Of a DNA stretch of 64,000 nt, positions 39,512 through 48,900 are shown piece by piece. The position numbers and the translations under genes are program-made. Under the pieces are notes generated by a model that was given only the letters and a program-made list of their open reading frames with translations, was not told the DNA's origin and did no database searches. The DNA comes from Clostridiales bacterium. GTDB lineage: Bacteria; Bacillota; Clostridia; Oscillospirales; Acutalibacteraceae. The stretch is from positions 310,001 through 374,000 of the forward strand of contig DULI01000007.1 in assembly GCA_012840445.1 (NCBI GenBank), read 5' to 3'. The stretch's first letter is position 1. Each line of letters starts with the position of its first letter.

Positions 39512-41167
39512 ATGAGGGCTTTAATTATCGGCGGGGTAGCCGGTGGCGCTACCGCCGCCGCACGGTTGAGAAGGCTTGACGAGCATGCCGAGATTATCAT
39601 ATTTGAGCGCGGGGAACATATCTCCTTTGCCAACTGCGGCTTGCCTTATTATGTTGGCGATATAATTACAGACAAGCAGTCACTACTGCTCCAATCCCCA
39701 GAAGGGTTTGGCAGGCGTTTTAATATTGATGTGCGGGTTTTAAGCGAGGTTATCTCAATCGATCGGGAGAATAAAACGGTCACTGTAAAAGACACAAAAA
39801 CCAAAAACACATATACAGAAAGTTATGATAAATTAATAATTTCTACAGGTGCAGAGCCCATAAGACCGGCTATCAAGGGTATCGATACTGACGGTATTTT
39901 CACCTTGAGGAATGTGTCCGACACGCTGGAAATAAAAAACTTTATACAAAACAAAAAGCCCACAAGCGCTGTGGTTGTGGGCGGAGGCTATATTGGTGTT
40001 GAAATGGCCGAAAATCTTGCACTTGCGGGGCTTAAAGTAAGCCTTATAGAGCTGTCTGACCATCTAATAGCGCCGCTGGATTTCGAAATGGCAGTGCATG
40101 TGCATGATTATATAGAATCCAAAGGAATAAAGCTATATTTAAACAGCGGGGTTCGGGAAATTTCCGAAAACGGCGGCAAATTTACCGTTTCACTCGATGA
40201 TACCAAAATTGATTGCGATATGGTAATTCTCTCAGTCGGTGTTTCCCCGGACACAAAGCTTGCAAGGGACTGCGGGCTTAAAGTTAACGAGCGCGGGGCT
40301 ATAATAGTTAATCCTAACATGCTCACATCTGACCAAAACATATACGCTGTCGGAGACGCGGTAGAGGCAGTTGATTTTGTAACCAGGCGCCCCGCATATG
40401 TACCGCTGGCAGGGCCGGCAAACAAGCAGGGGCGCATTGCGGCCGACAATATCTGTGGAATAGCCAGCAGCTATACGGGCACCCAGGGCTCTTCTATTCT
40501 AAAACTCTTTGACATGACCATTGCCAAAACTGGTATAAACGAAGCATTCGCAAAACTGTGCGAATTTGATTACGACAAAGTATATTTGTATTCAAACTCT
40601 CATGCAGATTACTACCCCGGTGCAACCACAATGGTTATTAAAGTAATTTTCGAAAAGCCAACCGGCAAAATTTTAGGCGCGCAGCTTATAGGTTTTGACG
40701 GGGTAGACAAGCGCTGCGATGTTCTGGCTACTGTAATACGCCTTGGCGGCACTGCCCACGACCTGACTCAACTTGAGCTCTGCTACGCTCCGCCATTTGG
40801 CTCGGCCAAAGACCCGGTGAATATGGCAGGGTATGTAATCGAAAATATACTGACGAATAAAGTAAAAAACTTTCACTGGCACGATATTGAAAAACTGCCC
40901 AAAGACGGCAGCGTAACCCTGCTTGATACCAGGACACGCTTTGAATACAACAAAGGCCACATTGAAGGGTTTATAAACATCCCGCTCGATGAGTTAAGGG
41001 ACAGAATAAACGAACTGGACAAATCCAAACCGGTATACGTCCATTGTTTAAGCGGATATAGAAGTTATATCGCCTGCAGGATTTTAGAAGGCCACGGGTT
41101 TGAAACCTACAACCTAAGCGGGGGTTACAGGCTTTATCATACGGTTATGAAACATAAAAACAGATAA
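39512..41167 (+). CDS. cdr: CoA-disulfide reductase with C-terminal rhodanese domain
   Basis: 551 residues. FAD domain (IIGGVAGGATAAARLRRLDE), single redox Cys42 in SFANCGLPYY, NAD(P)H motif VVGGGYIGVEMAENL, and the second FAD block IYAVGDAVE; a rhodanese domain from about 465 has active-site Cys in VHCLSGYRSY. Enzymes of this form reduce CoA disulfides, persulfides or polysulfide with NAD(P)H. ATG 39512 follows GGAG by 8 nt. It begins 22 bp after znuB with no terminator between, so it is probably co-transcribed with the zinc genes. Confidence 0.9.
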   Translation: MRALIIGGVAGGATAAARLRRLDEHAEIIIFERGEHISFANCGLPYYVGDIITDKQSLLLQSPEGFGRRFNIDVRVLSEVISIDRENKTVTVKDTKTKNTYTESYDKLIISTGAEPIRPAIKGIDTDGIFTLRNVSDTLEIKNFIQNKKPTSAVVVGGGYIGVEMAENLALAGLKVSLIELSDHLIAPLDFEMAVHVHDYIESKGIKLYLNSGVREISENGGKFTVSLDDTKIDCDMVILSVGVSPDTKLARDCGLKVNERGAIIVNPNMLTSDQNIYAVGDAVEAVDFVTRRPAYVPLAGPANKQGRIAADNICGIASSYTGTQGSSILKLFDMTIAKTGINEAFAKLCEFDYDKVYLYSNSHADYYPGATTMVIKVIFEKPTGKILGAQLIGFDGVDKRCDVLATVIRLGGTAHDLTQLELCYAPPFGSAKDPVNMAGYVIENILTNKVKNFHWHDIEKLPKDGSVTLLDTRTRFEYNKGHIEGFINIPLDELRDRINELDKSKPVYVHCLSGYRSYIACRILEGHGFETYNLSGGYRLYHTVMKHKNR

Positions 41168-41169
41168 AA

Positions 41170-41805
41170 TTAAGATAATGCATTGATTGCATTTAATAAT
41201 GTTTCTTTATTAATCTGGCCACGAAAACCGGCTACCTTGTTTCCATATCCGTCATTAATCTGTGCGAGATAGCCGTCTTTATCTATAAATACCGTAAGCG
41301 GTATTGAATACGCCCCATACTCCATAGCGGCCCGCTGGGTTGTATCAAAATAAATTGGGAAGGTATATCCCGACTCGTCAATAAATTGTTTAGCCGAGCT
41401 TATAGTTTCCCTGCTGTCATCGGTAAGGTTAATCATCATAAACTCAACCTTATCTTTCATCTGTAAATATATTTCTTCAAATTCAGGCATTTCGTTCCTA
41501 CAGGGTGAACACCAGCTTGCCCAAAAATTAAGCACTACCGGTTTGCCCAAAAAGTCGGATAATTTAACACTGTTGCCCTGTCTGTCTATAACAGTAAAAT
41601 CGGGAGCCTTTTTTCTTTCTTCCAAAACCGTTGTGGTATTTGTTGAATCAGGTTCGCCGGGCAGGTCTGAGATTAGCATGTCACTCGAAAGCGCAAGTTG
41701 ATTGTTGGTGCTGTGTTTGCCTGACAGCCTATTGTAGGCAACCGAAGCTACAACAATTATTAATATTAGTAAAATAATTGAAATTATAGACGACTTAAAT
41801 TTCAT
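41170..41805 (-). CDS. TlpA/ResA-type thiol-disulfide oxidoreductase
   Basis: 211 residues: an N-terminal signal anchor (about 5-24), then a thioredoxin fold with active site NFWASWCSPCRNEMPEFEE and cis-Pro loop SIPLTVFID. It probably reduces extracytoplasmic disulfides. It follows ccdA by 12 bp, its usual electron supplier. Convergent with the CoA-disulfide reductase gene, 2 bp apart. Confidence 0.92.
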   Translation of the reverse strand: MKFKSSIISIILLILIIVVASVAYNRLSGKHSTNNQLALSSDMLISDLPGEPDSTNTTTVLEERKKAPDFTVIDRQGNSVKLSDFLGKPVVLNFWASWCSPCRNEMPEFEEIYLQMKDKVEFMMINLTDDSRETISSAKQFIDESGYTFPIYFDTTQRAAMEYGAYSIPLTVFIDKDGYLAQINDGYGNKVAGFRGQINKETLLNAINALS

Positions 41806-41817
41806 GGAATCACCTAC

Positions 41818-42489
41818 TTAAAATGATAACAGCGCCAAAAAACGTCCTATTAACCCGGTTGCCATCAGAATTCCTACTATAACAAGGAATATACCCGAAA
41901 CCAGATTAATTACCCTGTAATTCCGCTTTATTACACTGAACACCGATTTTAAATTCTCCAATAATACCGCACTTAAAATAAACGGTATTCCAAGACCCAA
42001 CGAAAAGCACAGCAGCATTAAAACACCTTTAAGGCTTTGCCCCTCGCTGGCCGCCAGCATTAAGGCCGAACCCAAAAAAGCACCTACACAGGGAGTCCAA
42101 CCGACCGAGAAAACCATTCCAAACAAAACCGATGAAAAAAATCCTGGGGCAAAATGCTTCAATTTAATTTGACGGGTATTTAAAAACGGCAATCTGATTA
42201 CATTCATAAAATTTAGTCCGAAAAGTATTACAATCAGCCCGGTCAATATATTGACAACATTCCTATGTCGGTTTAAAGCCACGCCGATTGTGCCCGCAAA
42301 CGCGCCCAAAAGCATAAATATTAGGCTAAAACCGAGCACAAAGCCAATGGCGTTTAGAAAAGCTTTAACACTCGGTTTGTCATGATTGGACGAACCTGCA
42401 AAATAGGAAATGTAAATCGGAAGCATGGGAAGCAGGCAGGGAGAAATAAATGTTATTATGCCTTCTAAAAATGTAATTAGATATTCCAT
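41818..42489 (-). CDS. ccdA: CcdA-type transmembrane thiol-electron transporter
   Basis: About 223 residues, six predicted helices, with conserved FISPCLLPMLPIYISY and GWTPCVGAFLGSAL cysteine motifs of CcdA/DsbD. It carries electrons from cytosolic thioredoxin to TlpA-like proteins. ATG 42489 follows GGAGAA; GTG 42501 is an alternative. Heads the ccdA-tlpA operon. Confidence 0.92.
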   Translation of the reverse strand: MEYLITFLEGIITFISPCLLPMLPIYISYFAGSSNHDKPSVKAFLNAIGFVLGFSLIFMLLGAFAGTIGVALNRHRNVVNILTGLIVILFGLNFMNVIRLPFLNTRQIKLKHFAPGFFSSVLFGMVFSVGWTPCVGAFLGSALMLAASEGQSLKGVLMLLCFSLGLGIPFILSAVLLENLKSVFSVIKRNYRVINLVSGIFLVIVGILMATGLIGRFLALLSF

Positions 42490-42519
42490 TTTCTTCTCCA
42501 CATTAAGATATTTTATATA

Positions 42520-42548
42520 ATACTAGTTTTTATTATTATATTTGTCAA
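42520..42548 (-). promoter_or_regulatory. Promoter of ccdA-tlpA
   Basis: On the minus strand TTGACA (42548-42543), 17-bp spacer, TAGTAT (42525-42520), about 30 bp upstream of the ccdA ATG. Confidence 0.7.
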
Positions 42549-42606
42549 CACAAATTTTGCATTTATTCGTTGATAATAGCATTTAGAATGGTATATAAGA
42601 AATAAT

Positions 42607-42635
42607 TTAAGGCAGCTGTTACTGCTGCCTTTGCT
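42607..42635 (-). terminator. Hairpin after the AraC gene
   Basis: AAGGCAGC (42609-42616) pairs with GCTGCCTT (42624-42631), and the minus strand continues into TTAAATTATT. A likely terminator of the AraC gene. Confidence 0.6.
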
Positions 42636-42648
42636 TTTGTAGTATTGT

Positions 42649-43530
42649 TTATATTTTTACCTTTTCAATCGAGCGGCGATACTCGCTTGGCGTGGTTTGA
42701 GTAACTGACTTAAACACGCGGTTGAAGGTCTTAAGGCTTTGAAATCCCACTTTATATCCTATTTCAGAAATTGACAAATTCGTGTCGCTAAGCAGCGACA
42801 TGGCGCAACTTATGCGGTATCCGTTTAAGTAAGTGTGAAAATTAAGCCCCGTATATTTTTTCCACACCTTAGTAAAATGGTTGGGCGAATAGCCAAGCTG
42901 CTTTGCCGCGTCCTCAAGTCTTATATCTTTCCAGTAATTATCCCTTACAAACCCAAAAACCTCTTCAAGTTTTGCTAATACCCGTTTACTTTGCAGGGTC
43001 TGACTCTTTACCGATTGATCAGCATTTTCCGGGAGTTTTTCACAGCAGATGTATATTAGTCGGCTAAGTAAAGATAGAATATTCAAGCGATAGGCTATAT
43101 CTTCCCGGTCGCAGTTTTCATCGGCCTTTTTTAATGCTAAAATAATTTCTTCAATTTCTCTTTTTGCATCAGGTGGCCAGTTAGGACTTACCTTTTCACG
43201 CGAACTTAAAATTTTTCGGATTTTTCGAATCTGCGAATGATCTAAAAATTTACCCTCTAAAATTTCCAGTTCAAACTGGATTACAAACCGCTTATTATTA
43301 GAGTACAAAATCCCATGTATATCCCCGCTGGATGCAAACATTATATCCCTAGGCGACAGCTTATAGTAAGTGCCGTTAATGTAAGCATCCATATAATTTT
43401 CTAAAAGGTATATAAATTCTATTTCCGTATGCCAGTGGTTTTGGGTTGACATCATATAGTTTGTAAAACTTTTGTATGGAAACCGGCTGTCGGTTTCATA
43501 CAGCTGGACCTCGGTAGTTATGCCTTTCAT
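42649..43530 (-). CDS. AraC-family transcriptional regulator
   Basis: About 293 residues. N-terminal cupin-like sensor (HWHTEIEFIYLLENYMDAYINGTYY), C-terminal double HTH (IRLEDAAKQLGYSPNHFTKVWK and SISEIGYKVGFQSLKTFNRVFK). The start ATG 43530 has GGGG 8 nt upstream; a longer frame from 43650 lacks a ribosome site. No obvious target is adjacent except the ammonium transporter leader, which is divergent. Confidence 0.85.
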   Translation of the reverse strand: MKGITTEVQLYETDSRFPYKSFTNYMMSTQNHWHTEIEFIYLLENYMDAYINGTYYKLSPRDIMFASSGDIHGILYSNNKRFVIQFELEILEGKFLDHSQIRKIRKILSSREKVSPNWPPDAKREIEEIILALKKADENCDREDIAYRLNILSLLSRLIYICCEKLPENADQSVKSQTLQSKRVLAKLEEVFGFVRDNYWKDIRLEDAAKQLGYSPNHFTKVWKKYTGLNFHTYLNGYRISCAMSLLSDTNLSISEIGYKVGFQSLKTFNRVFKSVTQTTPSEYRRSIEKVKI

Positions 43531-43767
43531 AAGATAACCCCACAAAGCATAGTTTAGCAGGTTATCTATAACATAGCACAAAATATCAAACATGTAAAGA
43601 ACAGTAAACATGCGTTTAGTATATATATTAAAACCCAAAAAGTGATGCAAAAATAATTTTCAAAAAGTGCCTTTATGTAAGTTTTGTGAGGCTTGAGTCA
43701 GTTTTCACATGTTTTGTGTTTACCTTTACCTTGTTTAGTATAAAACTAACAATTATTTAATTTTGCG

Positions 43768-43796
43768 TTGACAAATAAAAACGATTAAATTATACT
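43768..43796 (+). promoter_or_regulatory. Strong promoter upstream of the ammonium transporter
   Basis: TTGACA (43768-43773), 17-bp spacer, TATACT (43791-43796). The expected start (about 43803) is directly at the following hairpin. Confidence 0.82.
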
Positions 43797-43803
43797 GATA
43801 GTG

Positions 43804-43852
43804 AACAGCAAAGGCGTTGTGGGCGCTGCCCAAAGCGCCTTTGCTGTTTTTA
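43804..43852 (+). terminator. Terminator immediately at the transcription start
   Basis: AACAGCAAAGGCG (43804-43816) pairs perfectly with CGCCTTTGCTGTT (43836-43848), then TTTT. The inner loop can also pair GGGC/GCCC. Transcripts from the promoter would form this hairpin first, giving an RNA of about 50 nt unless termination is prevented. Confidence 0.75.
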
Positions 43853-43947
43853 ATATTTAAAAGAAAAATGAAAAGCTGGCCTTATGTCAAGGCAAAATTG
43901 CCTTTGTCATATGCCGTATTAAAGGAATTTGAAAACATAACGCACAC

Positions 43948-44012
43948 AAAGGCGTGTGTTTTATTCACGCATCTTAGGATGTCGGGATAAAATACACGCC
44001 TTTAAGTTTTAT
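43948..44012 (+). promoter_or_regulatory. Second terminator-like hairpin in the amt leader
   Basis: AAAGGCGTGTGTTTTAT (43948-43964) pairs with ATAAAATACACGCCTTT (43987-44003) with one wobble, then AAGTTTT. It sits about 115 bp before the amt coding region. Between the two hairpins a small GGCAA/TTGCC dyad occurs near 43890. Confidence 0.55.
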
Positions 44013-44124
44013 AACCAAAAAGTTTGCTTGGAAACGGGGGTAGCAATTTATGAAATTCACATGAAGGATAATTGTAAGATGCTTTCAGTTTGTCCTAAAA
44101 ACTATTGAGTGAGGAGGAACATCT

Positions 44125-45870
44125 GTGGACTTTACAATGATTGTTGATACCCTATGGGTATTATTAGCGGCAGTACTTGTGTTCTTTATGAACCTGGGCT
44201 TTGCGGCGGTTGAAGCCGGAATGAACAGGTCAAAAAACGCAGTAAACATCCTGTCCAAAAACTTTATCGTCTTCGCAGTATCATCCCTTGGTTTTATGCT
44301 GCTTGGCTGGGGCCTTATGTTTGGCGGAGACAACCCGATAGTCGGGACCCAACATCTGCTTATACTAAATAACTCAAATCTTGGCTTTTACAAGGACACC
44401 CTGACTTCCAACGTTCCCTTCTGGGGAAAATTTTTCTTCCAGTTAGTATTCTGCGGCACTGCGGCAACAATAGTTTCCGGAGCCGTTGCCGAGCGCATTA
44501 AGTACATCTCCTTTATCATATTTTCATTTGTGTTGACACTAGTAATTTATCCAATCGTCGGCCACTGGGTATGGGGCGGCGGCTGGTTGTCTAATCTTGG
44601 CTTTATGGACTTTGCGGGTGACACCGTTGTCCACTCGGTAGGCGGCTGGGCGGCTTTGACTGGTGCTATCATCCTCGGTCCCAGGTATGGCAAATATGAC
44701 AAAGACGGAAAACCGAAGGCTATTCCAGGACACAGCATGGCTTTGGCGGTAATCGGACTTTTTGTTCTGTGGCTGGGCTGGTTTGGATTCAACCCCGGTT
44801 CAACCATGAGTTTCCAGAACCCTGAAGATGTGTTCCATATCGTAGTGACCACCAATACCGCTGCCATTTCGGCTATACTTACAGCTACCGCAACCTCATG
44901 GATTTTCCTAGGCAAACCTGATCTTGGCATGACCATAAACGGCTGCCTTGCGGGTCTTGTTGGGATTACCGGTGGCTGCGCATATGTTAGTGTTGTAAGC
45001 TCTCTGATTATCGGCGCTATAGCCGGCGTTATCGTGGTGTTCTCGGTCGTGCTCTTTGACCGGGCTAAAGTTGACGACCCTGTAGGCGCCACCTCGGTCC
45101 ACCTGGTCTGCGGCGTATTCGGTACCATCTGTGTTGGCCTGTTCGCCCAGGAGGGGGTTACAAGCCTTTCAACCGTTAACGGTCTGTTCTTCGGTGGCGG
45201 CTTCTCGCTTCTGGTAGTACAGCTGTTAGGCATTGTCGCCGTTGGTGCGTTTGTTGCGGCCTCCTCTGCCATAGTGTGGTTTATACTTAAAAAGACAGTT
45301 GGCATCCGAGTCAGCCTTGAAGAGGAAATCCAGGGTCTTGATATCGGCGAGCATGGAAACATGGCCTACCCCGATTTTGCAATCGTTGCCCAGATTACAG
45401 CCCCTGCTGACGAAGAGGCAAAGGTCGCTGCAGTACCCACAGTCGAAGTTCCACAACCTGCAGCACCCGAATCCGAAGCTATCCCTGTTGTCAACAAATC
45501 CCGCCCGGGCGCCAAGATGACCAAGGTCACCATTATCACCAATCAGGAAAAATTCGCTGGCCTGCAGGCTGCGCTTGACCAGATTGGCATTACGGGTCTA
45601 ACGGTTACCAATGTGCTTGGTTACGGCATGCAGAAGGGACACACTGAGTATTACCGCGGCGCACCCGTTAAGACCAGACTGCTGCCAAAGGTTCAGGTGG
45701 ACATAGTAGTATGCAAGATACCCACCCAGACGGTAGTCGACACCGTAAAGAAGGCGCTGTACACCGGCAATATGGGCGACGGTAAAATCTTTATTTATGA
45801 TGTCGAGAATGTCATCAAAATAAGAACCGGCGAGGAAGGGTACGACGCTCTGCAGGATGAGGATGAATAG
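44125..45870 (+). CDS. amt: Ammonium transporter fused to a P-II signalling domain
   Basis: 581 residues. Residues 1 to about 410 are an Amt/MEP transporter (FMNLGFAAVEAGMNRSKNAV, HWVWGGGWL, DFAGDTVVHSVGGWAAL, FNPGST, TSVHLVCGVFGTI). A Pro/Ala/Glu-rich linker (about 430-465) joins a full P-II/GlnB domain (MTKVTIITNQEKFAGLQAAL, T-loop MQKGHTEYYRGAPVKTRLLP, GDGKIFIYDVENVIKIRTGE). The transporter brings ammonium in; the P-II domain should gate it by ATP/2-oxoglutarate. The usual uridylylation Tyr51 is replaced (RGAPV for RGAEY). GTG start with GAGGAGGA upstream. Confidence 0.93.
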   Translation: MDFTMIVDTLWVLLAAVLVFFMNLGFAAVEAGMNRSKNAVNILSKNFIVFAVSSLGFMLLGWGLMFGGDNPIVGTQHLLILNNSNLGFYKDTLTSNVPFWGKFFFQLVFCGTAATIVSGAVAERIKYISFIIFSFVLTLVIYPIVGHWVWGGGWLSNLGFMDFAGDTVVHSVGGWAALTGAIILGPRYGKYDKDGKPKAIPGHSMALAVIGLFVLWLGWFGFNPGSTMSFQNPEDVFHIVVTTNTAAISAILTATATSWIFLGKPDLGMTINGCLAGLVGITGGCAYVSVVSSLIIGAIAGVIVVFSVVLFDRAKVDDPVGATSVHLVCGVFGTICVGLFAQEGVTSLSTVNGLFFGGGFSLLVVQLLGIVAVGAFVAASSAIVWFILKKTVGIRVSLEEEIQGLDIGEHGNMAYPDFAIVAQITAPADEEAKVAAVPTVEVPQPAAPESEAIPVVNKSRPGAKMTKVTIITNQEKFAGLQAALDQIGITGLTVTNVLGYGMQKGHTEYYRGAPVKTRLLPKVQVDIVVCKIPTQTVVDTVKKALYTGNMGDGKIFIYDVENVIKIRTGEEGYDALQDEDE

Positions 45871-45896
45871 CTTGTAATTGTTTGTAAAATAGAGTA

Positions 45897-45932
45897 CCGT
45901 CCGGTTAAAGCATTAACCGGACGGTTATTTTT
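45897..45932. terminator. Bidirectional terminator
   Basis: CCGTCCGGTTAA (45897-45908), loop AGCA, TTAACCGGACGG (45913-45924), then TTATTTTTT. It separates amt from the convergent GH31 gene. Confidence 0.9.
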
Positions 45933-48900
45933 TAAGGCTGCGATAAAATAATGGCTCTTGTGGCTATGATATCTGCGACGGTAAGTCGGTCGTCTTCGGA
46001 AACGTCAGCCCTGATAAACAAATCTGCGTCATACTCATCGTATTCCATTATAAGCCTTCTAATTCCGATAATATCTGCAACCGTAATCCTACCGTCATAA
46101 TTCGTATCGCCAATCAGCGTAATTTCAGAATCAGGTGTTTTGGCAACAACAGCGCTTTCAACCCCCGACTGGTTAACAGCCTTGAAACGATACACAACAC
46201 CTTGGATTTGGTTGGTATCCACAAGTTGGTCTTTCAAAACTTTCCAGCTGCCGCCGTCAACACTATAGTAGATTGTAACTTCCGAAACAGAACCGGGGAG
46301 AAGCCTTGGCTTGAAGATCCGTCCCGAACCGCTGCCTTCGTCCACAATTATACCCAGTTCTGCCGCTTTGCTGTCCTTTTTAACGACTAGGGTTTTGACA
46401 TCTGCTGTCGCACCAAGTCCCTTATTGAAAATCCTGAAATCAAAATTATAAACTCCGTCTTCTATGACTCTAATGGTGTCTCCTTCTGCTCGTTTCCAGC
46501 CGGTATTATTTATGTTTACCTCATATCCGTCAGTCGCAGGCGGATTTGTCGATGAAAGCCTGATAATAACATCTTTATCTGTCCAGGTATCCGGCTGATA
46601 CGCGCCGGTGTTAATTATCAATTCATTTGCCTGATAAAGCGCTGCAGCAGTAAATGAGATATAGCCGTTTTGGTTGTATTTTTCATCCAGTTTATAACGC
46701 ACATGCAGTTTCGATTCCCAATCCGAGCTGTAATTTATCTTTATCCGCCTTATCTCGGGACTGCCCTGGAAATCAATTTCGTGCTTTATTAAGTTTCCGT
46801 TTTCGGTCTCGTCAAATACCTCAATTATTCCCTTAACCTGGCTGCCAGAAATAAATAGTATCAGGGACTTTGTGTATTTATTTGAATCGGCGGTAAATTC
46901 GAAATACTCATTAAGGGTATCGGTTGCAAGCCCCTGCAGATACTGGGCAGCAGCAACAGACCCATCCCACCATGTAATAAGGCTTGATAAATCTCTGAAT
47001 TCTTTTAGTTGTACATTCTGGGGCTTTCGGGTTAATGAAAGCTGCGCTCGTACATTTGCTTTCCTATCCAAATTGTTCTGGGCATCTTTGGAAACTGCCA
47101 TCCAATCTGCATTTCCGATATCCGTAAGGTTAACATATGTTCCAGCCTGCTCTTCGGTTATATTTTTATCTATGCTTGGCTGTTCGGGGATGGTTTTTAA
47201 GGTGGCTGCAGGGAATGTAATATTTCCTCCCTGTACATACGCATTAACCAGGGTGTATTTTATATGCAGCCTTGCAGGAGTGTTAGACCTAAAATTAATG
47301 CTAACTATTCTGTAGAATGAGATGCCGCCGCTTGATTCGAACTGATATGTATCCACCTTTCCGCCGGATTCATCATAAATCTCGAGTTTTCCGGCTCCGT
47401 TCCAGCCGCCGATATAAAGATTAAGCTGCTGTGTTTGAGAGCCCGACATGACCCACCATTCAAAAGCATCGTTCAAAACATTGTGGTATACGCCCCTTTG
47501 GCTGTCAACCACAGGCAACCCGTTAGTTCCATCGGTAAAGGAAAATCTTGTTCTATAATCGTACATAAGGTTGATATAAGTCGGGTATTTCACATGGATT
47601 TTTGGCTCTACTCCTGACTTTCTTGTAAGTTTTCCGTTCACCCCTGTGAATACCCAGTCTGTCGTACCTTCTCCAGAAAGGTTAACCCTCTCTGGCATAT
47701 TAGGTGTAATATTAATTGTGCGCTGCACTGCAACAGCCTTGGGTTCGGCGCTGCGCGTTCTTGGCACATCATAGTCCGCCTCCGGTACAGGCGGGTCTTG
47801 CACGCCGTCAAACTGCAGGTAAATCGTCTGTGCCTCATAAACATTTGATGAAAGCTCTATTTCATACACCGCACCGTCCGTGGCGCCGCCACTAATTGCA
47901 AAAGGCATTGCATCCATGTCTTTTTCTATTTTTCTAAATGAAAGCACAGTCCCGTTGGCTAATTTGGCGGTTTTAAGCTCGCCCCAGTTTTCAGGCTGGT
48001 GAACCCTTATTGTCCAATTGCGGTTTGTAAAGGCCCTGTCCCCATTAAAGACACCTTGTGCCGCAGCAATTTTTACAACCGCAGCGTTTTTATTTTCGTC
48101 AAAACGGTAGGACAATTCGGTTGTCCTATAAAGTCCATTTTTGTAATCGTTGGATACGGTGTCGTCCTCATAAAGAATTGTGGTATCGGAATACCTTTGC
48201 GAGGGATATACATCAAGGGTAAGGTGGCTCCAGTCTTTTTCGCTGGTTGTAAGCATATGGTCTGCCAACGGGATTACGGCACCCTTTTTTACAAATATGG
48301 GCATCCTATCAATTCCACATTCAACCGTTATTGTCTGCGGGCCGTATACGGTACGGCCGGTGCAGGTGTCTATCCATTCACCCTCGGGAATCCACACGCT
48401 GCGCCTGGATATGGTATCGGCACTGACACAACCTAAGCGGCATACAGCATCACGGGTAAGCTCAAAGTATTCGAAAACCAGGTTATAGGTCTTTCCCTTT
48501 TTAAATACAGTTTCACTTACTATTGATTTAGCCTCCTGTGGTACCCAGCTGTTTATTACAAGCTTACCATCGACATATAAGCGGCAACCGTCATCGGTAT
48601 ATGCCTCAAGCCGGACGTCCTCTGCAGGTGTAAATTTGCCGGAAAACCGGATACTGAAGTTATCTTCACCGATTCCGCTTTCAGGGCTTCCCATTCCCCA
48701 GTTAAAATCCACACAAGATACAGTTTTTGTAAGTGCCGGACTGCCAGACAGGTTTGGATTTGTGAAGAATTCGGCCTTTAATCCCGGTTGTCCGTCCTCG
48801 GTTGTAACCCATTCAGTCGGCAAGACCTTTTTGGATGTGTCGATAACAGGCGCTATTAAAATATCTTCGCCCAGCATATACTGGTCGCTTGTGTTGGCTG

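Noticed and set aside
44547-45362. A 271-codon open frame antisense to the ammonium transporter
   Set aside because: Shadow of the GC-richer coding strand; low-complexity Pro/Thr/Ala composition, no start signal and full overlap with a conserved gene.
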